Source: an uncultured bacterium (GTDB lineage: Bacteria; Armatimonadota; UBA5829). From it: a stretch of 64,000 nt of DNA. Below are positions 16,691 through 24,877 of the stretch, one piece after another; positions within the stretch are counted from its first letter, which is position 1; the number at the start of each line of letters is the position of its first letter. The stretch lies in the NCBI GenBank assembly GCA_938074205.1, contig CALJES010000006.1:1-64000 (forward strand). Reading direction: 5' to 3'. The position numbers and the translations under genes were made by a program. The notes under the pieces were generated by a model, which worked only from the letters and a program-made list of their open reading frames with translations, searched no databases and was not told where the DNA came from.

Positions 16691-17098
16691 TTATCTCCGC
16701 TTTCGGATGGCTCCCGTAATCCCAAGCAGTCCAGCGCCCAAGGTAAGAATTGGCTCTGGAACCGGTGTGTACTCTACGCGCAGGTTCTCGAAGATTAGAG
16801 TATTGTTGCCCTCGAACCCCTTGTTCTGGAAATCGAAGTCGACGACCATATATAGGGTTCCGGTTTTTGTCCCATCGCTGTAGCCTGGAAGCAGTTCACA
16901 GACTACAGTTTGCCATGTCTGGTTCGGAACACCGTCGTTGCCCCATTCGATCGAAGTTGCTGACCGCTTATAGCCGGTTATTTCGACCCAGCAGCGCCAC
17001 TTGGTGTCAGTGTCCAGATCATTGCCGTATACGTCCGCTTTCAGGAAAACGGGCTTGGTCCAATCTATGATCTCACCTGGCGCAGCCCAGTCATTCAT
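16691..17098 (-). CDS. PEP-CTERM protein, 5'-truncated
   Basis: A 135-residue open frame from its first ATG. The C-terminus is a clear PEP-CTERM sorting signal: Val-Pro-Glu-Pro, a hydrophobic segment (ILTLGAGLLGITGAI) and a basic tail RKRR, as recognised by exosortase-type systems. The body has Trp- and Tyr-rich beta strands, like carbohydrate-binding sandwich domains. There is no signal peptide, which such a protein needs for export. Protein-like sequence continues in frame upstream of the ATG (for example VPGYVTWQAGTIAWTRAF) until a TAG at 17188..17186, with no start codon in between. I read this as the 3' part of a gene that has lost its beginning; a short intact gene is less likely. Confidence 0.6.
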   Translation of the reverse strand: MNDWAAPGEIIDWTKPVFLKADVYGNDLDTDTKWRCWVEITGYKRSATSIEWGNDGVPNQTWQTVVCELLPGYSDGTKTGTLYMVVDFDFQNKGFEGNNTLIFENLRVEYTPVPEPILTLGAGLLGITGAIRKRR

Positions 17099-17267
17099 TC
17101 TGAAAGCTCGCGTCCACGCAATCGTTCCTGCCTGCCAGGTGACGTATCCCGGTACGTCTACTCGCGGTGCGCTGTTTGTCCTGCTCTAGGCAATCAGTCA
17201 AGCTCTGCTCGACTTTAGGCAGGATACCGAACCTGAAAACGCTAACCACATTTATTGGAGGAACATT

Positions 17268-17528
17268 ATGGACGACGAATTGCTCAGGGAACTAGGTATC
17301 GAGAAGGACAAGGGCGTCCGGCTAGACGCGTTTCGCCGAGTCATAAGAATAGGCACGTACGTTCTTGCTGAGTTTCAGGATACGATAATTGTCGGCACCG
17401 CAGAAGAATGGGATAGATTTGTGTCGGACATTTTAAATACGATCCTGCCTATCCTGAAAGCAAAAACCGATGGGACAGGTCAAGAGTCACATTTTTACTT
17501 TCTCGGCGGCGATGCCGAAGCGTGTTAG
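17268..17528 (+). CDS. Small conserved-looking protein, function unknown
   Basis: An 86-residue protein behind an excellent Shine-Dalgarno (TTGGAGGAACATT then ATG). It is hydrophilic at the N-terminus (DDELLRELGIEKDKGVRLD), with a central beta-like stretch (YVLAEFQDTIIVGTAEEW) and a helical C-terminus. No signal peptide or membrane segment, and I do not recognise the family. It is followed 43 bp later by the secreted FG-GAP protein, and the two may be cotranscribed. Confidence 0.65.
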   Translation: MDDELLRELGIEKDKGVRLDAFRRVIRIGTYVLAEFQDTIIVGTAEEWDRFVSDILNTILPILKAKTDGTGQESHFYFLGGDAEAC

Positions 17529-17571
17529 ATAGAAAGTTCGCAGACTACATCCAGAGGAGGACTCTTTTCAC

Positions 17572-18996
17572 GTGGCAACCACTGACTCGGCTCGAACGCA
17601 TTCTGCTACTACCATCTTTTCGATTGTTTTATTTTTGATTTGCCTCAGCATTTGCCTTTTCTCGAGTGCTGCACCGGCAAAGTACTCCCTTGCAAACTGG
17701 CCGCAGTACAAGCAGAACCCATTCGTCATCCGAATCGATTTTTCTTTCAGCGATGAGGATGGCGCCGGATCTATCATAACCGCGGATCTGGATGGCGACG
17801 GCCTGATGGATTACCTAGTGACGCGACCCGGTAACCTAGGCGCTTATTCACACTTTGGTAAGCGGCTGTGGCACCTTAAGACAGACATTCAGGTGTCTTC
17901 GTCTTCAGAAACATATGGCTTGCCAGGACTTCACGCTGCAGGGGTGCAGGCGGCAGACATAGACGGTGATGGCAAGACCGAAGTAGTTTTTCTGACAAAG
18001 GAAGGGTTCCTAAACATTGTAGTAGGTGCCACTGGCAAGTCCAAGACGCGCAAGAAATTGCCTTTTCCTAACGAGGCAGAACGCTGGGAGAACGTCATTA
18101 TTGCCAACCTGCGGGGCAAAGGCGACCGCGATCTGATTCTGCAGGCGACCAACCGTGAAGGCTACAGGATGGGCAAATTTCTCGCCGCATATGCGGCAGA
18201 CAATCTGGACGGTAAACCGCTGTGGCAGACCAGCGAATATCTCGGCTGTGCACACACGGGAGCAAGGATTGCCGATATAGACGGTGACGGTCGCGATGAA
18301 GTGCTTGGAGCCACGGTCATCGACCACGACGGGACTCTTAAACGAATATTCGACGTAAGAGGACACTTGGACTCTATATTTGTGAACGACGTACGACCTG
18401 ACATTCCGGGACTGGAGATTGTATCCCTCGAGGAAGGAAGCTTACAGCGAGTGTTCCTTTTCAACAAGGACCGACTCATCTGGGCGTCGGACTACAAGCG
18501 GCAGGAACCGCAGAACGCCGCGGTGGGGGAATTCGATCTTTCTCGAAAAGGACTAGAAATATGGTGCCGGAGCAGATATGACGAGCACCAAAAGCCATTC
18601 GTATTCGACGCCAGGGGCGATGTTATAGCGGATTACGAAATGGATGCAGTTGCTCCCGAGGGCTGGACTATCAAGGGCGTGGAAGAGATCTGGACCATAG
18701 ACTGGACGGGCCAAACTAAACAGTCAGCCGCAGCAAAGGAGAGACACAAGGCTGGGGACGTTTGCATATTTGACCCGACAACCGGTAAGTTTCTCAAACG
18801 CTTCAAAGAGAAGGCTGATAGGCTATACGTTGCCGATGTATCCGGTGACTGGCGCGAAGAAATTATCGTCTGCGCTGGACAGGAGCTCCATATTTACCAC
18901 AATGCGGATCCCAACCCGAATCCGAAGCGCGAGCGCCTGTGGAAGCGCAACCACTATAAGCGCAGCAAAATGATCTGGAATTATTACAGCCCGTAG
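17572..18996 (+). CDS. Secreted FG-GAP/VCBS-repeat beta-propeller protein
   Basis: A 474-residue protein with an N-terminal hydrophobic signal (about residues 14-35, ending AAPA). At least three calcium-binding propeller loops of the form DLDGDG/DIDGDG are visible (ADLDGDGLMD, ADIDGDGKTEV, ADIDGDGRDEV), spaced as in FG-GAP/VCBS propellers. Overall length and blade spacing resemble the propeller of family 11 rhamnogalacturonan lyases, but I see no firm catalytic signature. The GTG start follows AGAGGAGGA. It is convergent with the sialidase-like gene, leaving only 6 bp between the stop codons. Likely an exported polysaccharide-binding or -degrading protein. Confidence 0.75.
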   Translation: MATTDSARTHSATTIFSIVLFLICLSICLFSSAAPAKYSLANWPQYKQNPFVIRIDFSFSDEDGAGSIITADLDGDGLMDYLVTRPGNLGAYSHFGKRLWHLKTDIQVSSSSETYGLPGLHAAGVQAADIDGDGKTEVVFLTKEGFLNIVVGATGKSKTRKKLPFPNEAERWENVIIANLRGKGDRDLILQATNREGYRMGKFLAAYAADNLDGKPLWQTSEYLGCAHTGARIADIDGDGRDEVLGATVIDHDGTLKRIFDVRGHLDSIFVNDVRPDIPGLEIVSLEEGSLQRVFLFNKDRLIWASDYKRQEPQNAAVGEFDLSRKGLEIWCRSRYDEHQKPFVFDARGDVIADYEMDAVAPEGWTIKGVEEIWTIDWTGQTKQSAAAKERHKAGDVCIFDPTTGKFLKRFKEKADRLYVADVSGDWREEIIVCAGQELHIYHNADPNPNPKRERLWKRNHYKRSKMIWNYYSP

Positions 18997-19002
18997 CCGC
19001 TG

Positions 19003-20214
19003 CTACAAGAGCGTTGGTTCCTCAGCGCAAGACACTGGTTCCGGTATGCCGGTGCCGGCGAGTTCTTTCAACTCATCTTCGGTAAATATTGTTGCGCCGA
19101 TGAACCTCAAGCCGGCCGTGCGGTATGTGTATAAGTCTGGGTCCAAGTTCCATTTTTCGCACAATGCCAACGCGGTAGCTTCATCGTAATAGGGTTTATG
19201 CGTATCGTTCAGATTGAAGTAGTACACACAGAGCAACTTGCCATTGGGCAACTCGATTGTCCACGGATAACCCAGGTCTCTCATTGCACCATCTGAGCGC
19301 AGCGCGACGGCTTTACTGATGTCCCATGTCATGCCTTGGTCGTAGCTTGGGAGCACTCTTATGCCAAATGGTTTCTCCCTGTAGCCGTAGCTCATCAATG
19401 TCGTTCCACTTGATGTAACACACAAGTGCATGCAGGACCCTCGCGTCTGGACTGGCCGCACCAGCTCCCACGTCTTGCCGCCGTCGAAGGAATGGGTAAC
19501 GAGTGTGCCTGACTTGGCAACCGTCCAACCGGCAGCAAGAAAATGCTCTTTGTCGTAAACAACGACAGATGGTAAACCAAACGTTAAGTCCTGCTGTTCT
19601 CCGCTCTGCCACGTTGTAATCGTCGAGTAGTATTGCCAAGTACAACCTTGATCCTCGGAAAGGATCAGCACTGCGGCTTCATTGCTAGAATCTTCCAGCC
19701 TAGTGGTGATCGGCATCAATATACTGCCGTTTTCCAACTCGACTACAGATGCGAAAACCCCTGCCATTTTGAAGGGCACCTCGAAGGGGCCTTCCCACGT
19801 ATAGCCGTGATCGCGAGACCGGCAAACCAGTATTCGACGCTCACTCGGAACATAGTAGTAGTCATTACCTCTCACCGGAAGCGCTTTGTCTTGCCACTCC
19901 TGCGGATCCCTTGGGCAAGGTGTAGTAAATACTGTCAGGATAATCGTGCCGTCGCTAAGCGTCGTAAGCGAGGGATCATTTAAGTTTGTTCCCTCACCTG
20001 GATCTAAGGCGGTTGTATACGAGGCGGGATCCCACGTTTGGCCTTGATCTCTGGAACGAATCAGTCCCACGGTTGCCCTGGGATGAACGTGAGCGAATAT
20101 ATGCTCAAACGGAGCCTGACGAAACGCAATTAGCACCTCGCCGTTGGCCGCAATGCAGGCACTTGCGTGGCTGGCATATATTGACTCATTTCGAAATACA
20201 ACAATGTGCTCCAC
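19003..20214 (-). CDS. Sialidase-like BNR/Asp-box protein
   Basis: A 403-residue protein with five Asp boxes (S-x-D-x-G-x-T-W): SRDQGQTW, SRDHGYTW, SEDQGCTW, SFDGGKTW and SYDQGMTW. This predicts a six-bladed sialidase fold. An early arginine in AFRQAP and a late one may belong to the arginine triad that binds the carboxylate. There is no signal peptide, so it is probably cytoplasmic, unlike most sialidases; exo-alpha-sialidase activity is therefore uncertain. It follows the UroD-like gene by 62 bp on the same strand. Similar Asp-box proteins in environmental bacteria are often just annotated as exo-alpha-sialidase without assay. Confidence 0.8.
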   Translation of the reverse strand: MEHIVVFRNESIYASHASACIAANGEVLIAFRQAPFEHIFAHVHPRATVGLIRSRDQGQTWDPASYTTALDPGEGTNLNDPSLTTLSDGTIILTVFTTPCPRDPQEWQDKALPVRGNDYYYVPSERRILVCRSRDHGYTWEGPFEVPFKMAGVFASVVELENGSILMPITTRLEDSSNEAAVLILSEDQGCTWQYYSTITTWQSGEQQDLTFGLPSVVVYDKEHFLAAGWTVAKSGTLVTHSFDGGKTWELVRPVQTRGSCMHLCVTSSGTTLMSYGYREKPFGIRVLPSYDQGMTWDISKAVALRSDGAMRDLGYPWTIELPNGKLLCVYYFNLNDTHKPYYDEATALALCEKWNLDPDLYTYRTAGLRFIGATIFTEDELKELAGTGIPEPVSCAEEPTLL

Positions 20215-20276
20215 CTGCTCTAAATCCTCCCCTTGTGAGCGTTTGCCTTACACCAACCTGTGAACTGGCGAGCAAG

Positions 20277-21371
20277 TCATTGCCAATGTCTATCTGCTGC
20301 CTCGAAGAAGGCGATTACGTTGCGGTCAGGAACTTTGTCGTCCAGTCCTAGTATTGAAATCGAAAGTTTGTCCAAAGGTTTGCCTGCCTCGATAAGCTTT
20401 GCCACGTCGTGATCTATCGCCTCCGGTGAGGCGTGCCGCATTTTCACGGGGCTGTACCGCGCGTTCAGGTGAACATCAGGAAAAAGCGAGCGCACGAACC
20501 TTAGGTCGGAGCCCCACCCTACCTCCAGAAACTTTAGCCCTCGGACCTTTCGATATTCCGGCGCCATTCTCTCAAGGTCAAAACCGCAGTGGTGTATACC
20601 AAAAGGTGGCAAAGCATCGGCCAGGGCTTGATCGCACTCAAGAAGGAAATCCCGGTATATTGATGGCGATATCATCGTGGAGCTGCAATTGGAAGTCACA
20701 AATAAGCGGGGGTCGATCTGTTCGACTATGTTTGTAACCGCGATAGAGCTTGTACCAGTATGCTCTCGGATGAACCTAACAACTTCGATCATGGTTTGGG
20801 TAACAATCCACAGCACCTTCCTGGCGAGCTCCGGCTCCTCTATAAAAAGGAGAAAGATTTCGGCGTCGGCAATGCACATCGCATTATTCAACACGCCCTG
20901 AGGGTTAATGTCGCCTATTACGCGTCCGTAGTGCTCTTCGAGCCACGAGATGTCTGCCGCGACTTTGCGCATTGGCGGTGCATCGAGAACGTCAGGCATC
21001 TGAAGAGCCCGCAACTCGTCACGAGTTAGTTTTTTGGGTATGGTGCAGGGCGTGCTGCCAGGGGAAAAATATGTGTCGCACCCCAGGATTTCGCCCACAA
21101 GGTAATTGAGGGGGGTCATCTGGGTAGAAATAACGGGCACTGGATCTGCGCTCTCGTCACCAAGCCCAACGCAGCCGAAACGATCGAAAAGTGCCCGCCG
21201 CATTTTGCCCTCCAGCTCGGCTCTGTACGCGGGATGGGCGTGAACGTACGATTCGTCGAACGCGATTCCGTAGTGCGCATACCACCAGGATGCGTCAAAC
21301 ATCACGTCAGCTTTAGCTATGCCTGCTCTCCTCATCGTGGCCCAACCTCTGTCTTCTCTATGAGTTAGCAT
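20277..21371 (-). CDS. Uroporphyrinogen decarboxylase-fold (UroD/MtaA-like) protein
   Basis: A 364-residue protein of the UroD superfamily. The C-terminal half shows IHHCGFDLERM and GLKFLEVGWGSDLRFVRSLFPD, resembling the zinc- or substrate-binding end of the barrel in methyltransferase-type members (MtaA, CmuA) rather than haem-pathway HemE. No haem biosynthesis genes are near. An alternative start at codon 13 (21335) has a slightly better Shine-Dalgarno (AGAGG). In Planctomycetota- and Armatimonadota-like genomes such proteins sit beside sugar-catabolism genes; here the partner is the sialidase-like gene. The reaction is unknown. Confidence 0.8.
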   Translation of the reverse strand: MLTHREDRGWATMRRAGIAKADVMFDASWWYAHYGIAFDESYVHAHPAYRAELEGKMRRALFDRFGCVGLGDESADPVPVISTQMTPLNYLVGEILGCDTYFSPGSTPCTIPKKLTRDELRALQMPDVLDAPPMRKVAADISWLEEHYGRVIGDINPQGVLNNAMCIADAEIFLLFIEEPELARKVLWIVTQTMIEVVRFIREHTGTSSIAVTNIVEQIDPRLFVTSNCSSTMISPSIYRDFLLECDQALADALPPFGIHHCGFDLERMAPEYRKVRGLKFLEVGWGSDLRFVRSLFPDVHLNARYSPVKMRHASPEAIDHDVAKLIEAGKPLDKLSISILGLDDKVPDRNVIAFFEAADRHWQ

Positions 21372-21603
21372 AATCCGCGCCTTGAGAATATGTCAAACGC
21401 CAGAAAAGGATAGTGTTTGCTGAAGAAGGTAGAAGCGGTTGGATGCAGCGCAGTCTCGGAGTCGGACGTGAACCTATACTCAATGCTAGTTAAGATCCTG
21501 CTTGGTGCTACAGCGGAAAAGCTAGGCCTTAATTCCCTTTCGAAAATTGGGAGTTTTCTGACTCTTCCCTCTTCCAAGCGTGAAAACCACGCTCAAAGTC
21601 GTT

Positions 21604-21654
21604 ATTTTCCGAGCAACTGGCTAATTTCTGCCGTTTCCGACTTGCTCGGAAAAT
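21604..21654 (-). terminator. 13-bp perfect inverted repeat after cas2
   Basis: ATTTTCCGAGCAA (21604-21616) and TTGCTCGGAAAAT (21642-21654) are perfect complements around a 25-nt loop. The right arm touches the cas2 stop codon, so it is the natural end of the cas transcript. No T-run follows. The rest of the 282-bp gap back to the UroD-like gene contains no array or ORF I can support. Confidence 0.55.
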
Positions 21655-21929
21655 CACACTATTATCAGATGAGGATCTTCGGATACCGTGCCCAAACCCA
21701 AAATTGCTATCTCTGACTTGCACTTCACACACGCTCTATAAATGCGAACTGAATCCTCTTCTTCATTTATTATTCGAAGCAGGCGTCTCTTCATCCTCTC
21801 AAGCTCATCCTTTTCAACGTTGCACTCAAACACGCTATACTGAACTCTGTCTCCAAAAGCCTACAAGGCCTTCGCAACCTTAAATCTTCGCCGATCGTCT
21901 GGAATATCGTAACTGACTATTACGAACAT
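21654..21929 (-). pseudogene. cas2: cas2, interrupted by an in-frame TAG
   Basis: A frame of 92 codons on the minus strand reads as Cas2: MFVIVSYDIPDDRRRFKVA at the start with the metal-binding Asp8, then FGDRVQYSVFEC and a terminal strand ending LIIV. Codon 23 (21863..21861) is TAG, where the reading KAL-stop-AFGDR leaves room for a Glu or Gln as in intact Cas2. All the rest is open, so this is a single-base nonsense mutation in an otherwise complete gene. The ATG lies 8 bp after the cas1 stop. Cas2 normally forms the adaptation complex with Cas1; this copy should give only a 22-residue peptide unless the TAG is suppressed or is a sequencing error. Confidence 0.88.
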
Positions 21930-21937
21930 CTCCAAAG

Positions 21938-22932
21938 CTATTTAACCAGGAACGGTTTATAATCCGGCACTCCGCTCCTAATACACCTTGCCATCAACCG
22001 AGCCTGGTCAATGCACAGCCGGGCGTAGTTTGTTTGACCTGACACCGGATTCAATATGGTATCACGCATCCGCGTTTCGAACGCTGCAAAGAACTTCTGT
22101 TTACCAGACTCGTTGAGATATACCCCGCCCTCGACGTCTTCGAAATCTTCCTCTGGTTTGAGACGTCGCTGGTTACAGCAAAGAATAACTACCGAATCAG
22201 CAATTACTGGCCTGAATTCTTCCATCAGGTCCAGCACTAGTCCCTGTCTACCATAGGTCTCTCGATGAAAATACCTGCAATAGGGATCAAGACCTATTAT
22301 GGAAACTGCCCGCTGTACGTAGTTTTCCAGCAACGTGTAGGCAAAACTGAGCATTGCGTTTACAGGATCCTTTGGCGATCTCCTGTTTCTGCCAGAAAAT
22401 CGAAAAGGCTCGCTTATAACGCTACCAAGCGCAGAGAAATATATACGAGTACCAACTCCTTAGAAACCACGAATCTCTTCGAGCGTATCGGCAGCACCTG
22501 CTTTGACAGCCAAATTTTTGAGATTTGCAATCGTATGTGACAGGTTTTCCAACTGACGTCCGCGGACGTAGCGCATAAGGATTGTTCTCATATTTGCAAG
22601 CTTTGCGGCCACGAATCTTTTTGCTAATCCCACGCAGAATGTTTTATCCTCAGCAAGCGCGTACTGCGTCGCCGTAAGCTTATATCTCTGTTCAGAACAG
22701 TCTCCACTCTACCTACGTAGTCACCACGCTTATCCAGAAACGAAATGTCAATTCCCTGGCTTAGTAGCTCCGTTATTACTGCACTGGATATTGCTGCGTT
22801 CTCCCCTATAACAACTTTTTCCAGATCCCCGACTCGAACGCCGGCAACAGTCTTGCTGTTTTTCTCTACCACTACAAGACCTGCCGAATATCGCAGCATA
22901 GCACCGTACTCGTCAACGTAGAGAACCGCCAT
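21938..22932 (-). pseudogene. cas1: cas1, broken by a frameshift and a nonsense codon
   Basis: Together the frames rebuild a Cas1 integrase of about 331 residues, the normal size. The N-terminal part (22932 to about 22670) reads MAVLYVDEYGAMLRYSAG through VLNRDISLRR. Then a one-base loss between about 22667 and 22676 moves the frame; the next frame continues with QYALAEDKTFCVGLAKRF. This second part is cut at 22462..22460 by TAA, in RGF-stop-GVGTRIYF. After it the frame is open to 21938 and keeps the catalytic-type residues (FHRETYG, LDLMEEFRP). The start overlaps cas6 by 20 bp. The protein cannot be made intact, so spacer integration by this locus is probably lost. Confidence 0.9.
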
Positions 22933-23779
22933 CGGCTGACATTATCACCACTTCTTCTGCGATATCAGCTGCGCTTTCAATGGACTCATCTTCCACTATT
23001 CGACACTGCCCCATTCCCATGGTTGTCTTATATCCGACCCCAGAATAGAACGCCATCTCAGACAGCGCTGAGAAAAGATGCTTCGCATCCTCCGACACTT
23101 GCTTAACCAGTTCATATCTCGCGGTACCTACGAATCCAGCCATTTTGTATCGCGGAAATTTCCAGACGCGCGTATGGCCATCAAATGCACTAACAGCAAC
23201 AGCGCCGATGATTTGTTTAAAAAGTTCTTCGGAGACCTTTTCCTCAGAAAAAGCCTGCCATTTCTGCCAAATACTCTGATAGACCAGCGAAGATTCAGGA
23301 AACGGGATGTTTATTCCTGAACGTCGGAACGTAGTAGGTGAAGTGAAACGCAGTGTTACCTGACGTCGGCTCCGAATCAGCAGGTCAGAGTAGTTGGTCA
23401 CTCCGCCGTAGGGAGGTTCCAATACAGCATTAAGCAATACAAAACCATACTTACCAATCTTGATTTCACTGTTGGCCGCGACCTTGGGAAACAAAGCTTC
23501 TGAGAGGGCTTCAAATATGGTTCTAGTCAGAGTGCATATTCTTAGTCGACACTCTGTGTACTTTGGAATGCTGAGCGAATCTCCTGTTGCCCTGACCTTC
23601 GACCACAGCGTCGAAATGGCAATAGACTTGGTTTGGACGTCATCGTGAAGAGCATTTGAAAGCTTCGGATTCACATCCTGCACTGCGTCGAGCACGGCAG
23701 CGTGCACGAGATGTCCACTCGGGTGCGGTAGTTCAACGTCAGTTTTGGGGTAAAGCCTCAAGTCTACCGCAGCCAACAT
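22913..23779 (-). CDS. cas6: CRISPR-associated endoribonuclease Cas6
   Basis: A 288-residue Cas6. It has two ferredoxin-like halves, a His-rich N-terminal stretch (GHLVHAAVLDAV) that may hold the catalytic His, and the glycine-rich signature GVGYKTTMGMGQ near residue 265. It processes pre-crRNA by cutting at each repeat and hands crRNA to the Csm complex. The start ATG lies 3 bp after the csm5 stop with GGAGG just upstream, so it is part of the csm operon. The frame is intact although the adjoining cas1 and cas2 are not, which argues that crRNA made from an array elsewhere is still used. Confidence 0.9.
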   Translation of the reverse strand: MLAAVDLRLYPKTDVELPHPSGHLVHAAVLDAVQDVNPKLSNALHDDVQTKSIAISTLWSKVRATGDSLSIPKYTECRLRICTLTRTIFEALSEALFPKVAANSEIKIGKYGFVLLNAVLEPPYGGVTNYSDLLIRSRRQVTLRFTSPTTFRRSGINIPFPESSLVYQSIWQKWQAFSEEKVSEELFKQIIGAVAVSAFDGHTRVWKFPRYKMAGFVGTARYELVKQVSEDAKHLFSALSEMAFYSGVGYKTTMGMGQCRIVEDESIESAADIAEEVVIMSADGGSLR

Positions 23780-23782
23780 AAT

Positions 23783-24877
23783 CTAGGTTGCCTCCAATGT
23801 AAATACTGCCCAGCCTGGTGGATACAAACCGTCAAATATTCGGCGAGTCTGAGGATTATATCTGAATTTGTAGTCTATTTTCCTAGGCGGGTGCTTGCCA
23901 GTCGGCTTAACCAGGTTCAGGCCAGTGGAATCCATTCCGCATCCCCAGCCTAATCTAATCAAAGCGCTATGAGGATTTGCTTGCAGCCTCTTTTTCAGCT
24001 CGGCGTATAGTTCTTCAAGTTCATTGTCGCCTCGCCAGTACTGCATGTCTGCTTCTAGAACTGTGCCGTAGAATTGCCTACAGGACTGCAATATGTGTTC
24101 TTTTGTAAGCTTACCACGGCAGAATGAGTAGTGCGGATGGCCAAACCATATTTGCAGTGTGGCTTGAACAGTGTAGTCTTCCGCGTCCGGTTGAAGTATT
24201 CCAGGCAGACATTCGCGATAGTCGACTAGTTGTGCCTGCTTGCCTGACTGTGTGCGCATTCCTACGTGTTCAACATTGAGAACCACTGTTTGCACACCTT
24301 TGGCGGTAGCATCGGATACTTTGAGGTGACGGAGTATGTCGTCTTGGACGTCGCCCGATTTTGATCCCAACGTCTCGCGCTCCCATCTGGAAACACCGTT
24401 TTTTTGTCTAGTATTTGGGATCTGAAGAGGCTTCTTCACCGCCTGGTAAAGCAGCGCTGTTCTTATTGCACCCTTGATGGAACTGCCGGGAACGATAGGA
24501 TTCTGTCCAGACCGCTCGAAGGTGCTGATTTCTAGCATGCTAGTTCCTTCTCCCCAACGGTTTTTTATTTCGCCGCCGACCCTATCGGATACAACAGAAC
24601 GAAACCGCGCGTACTTTTTCACTAGGGTTGTGAAATTTTCTTTTTCGATCGCTTTTTTCACCCAACCAACAGGATCGTCCAAGATCCATTTGCATAATGT
24701 ATCTCTACCTTTAGCTAGTCTGCTGCCAAGATATCCCATATCAACTGCGTATAGTGCATATGAGCCTTTTTCTTGAAAAAGGAAATAATCACCGGGCATT
24801 ATTACTTCGCCGGAACCGATGTGGATTGGCGTCAGCGGTGTGATGGTCATCAGGTAGTTTTCATAGAGTCGTTTCAT
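23783..24877 (-). CDS. csm5: Type III-A RAMP protein Csm5
   Basis: A 364-residue RAMP protein. The N-terminal RRM-like part has TPIHIGSGE, and the core has PIVPGSSIKGAIRTALLYQ, the RAMP glycine loop. Csm5 caps the 3' end of the crRNA in the Csm complex and helps recruit trimming nucleases. The ATG at 24877 lies within the csm4 3' end (17-bp overlap) behind GGGGGTG at 7 bp; a TTG one codon earlier is also in frame. No damage is visible. Confidence 0.9.
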   Translation of the reverse strand: MKRLYENYLMTITPLTPIHIGSGEVIMPGDYFLFQEKGSYALYAVDMGYLGSRLAKGRDTLCKWILDDPVGWVKKAIEKENFTTLVKKYARFRSVVSDRVGGEIKNRWGEGTSMLEISTFERSGQNPIVPGSSIKGAIRTALLYQAVKKPLQIPNTRQKNGVSRWERETLGSKSGDVQDDILRHLKVSDATAKGVQTVVLNVEHVGMRTQSGKQAQLVDYRECLPGILQPDAEDYTVQATLQIWFGHPHYSFCRGKLTKEHILQSCRQFYGTVLEADMQYWRGDNELEELYAELKKRLQANPHSALIRLGWGCGMDSTGLNLVKPTGKHPPRKIDYKFRYNPQTRRIFDGLYPPGWAVFTLEAT

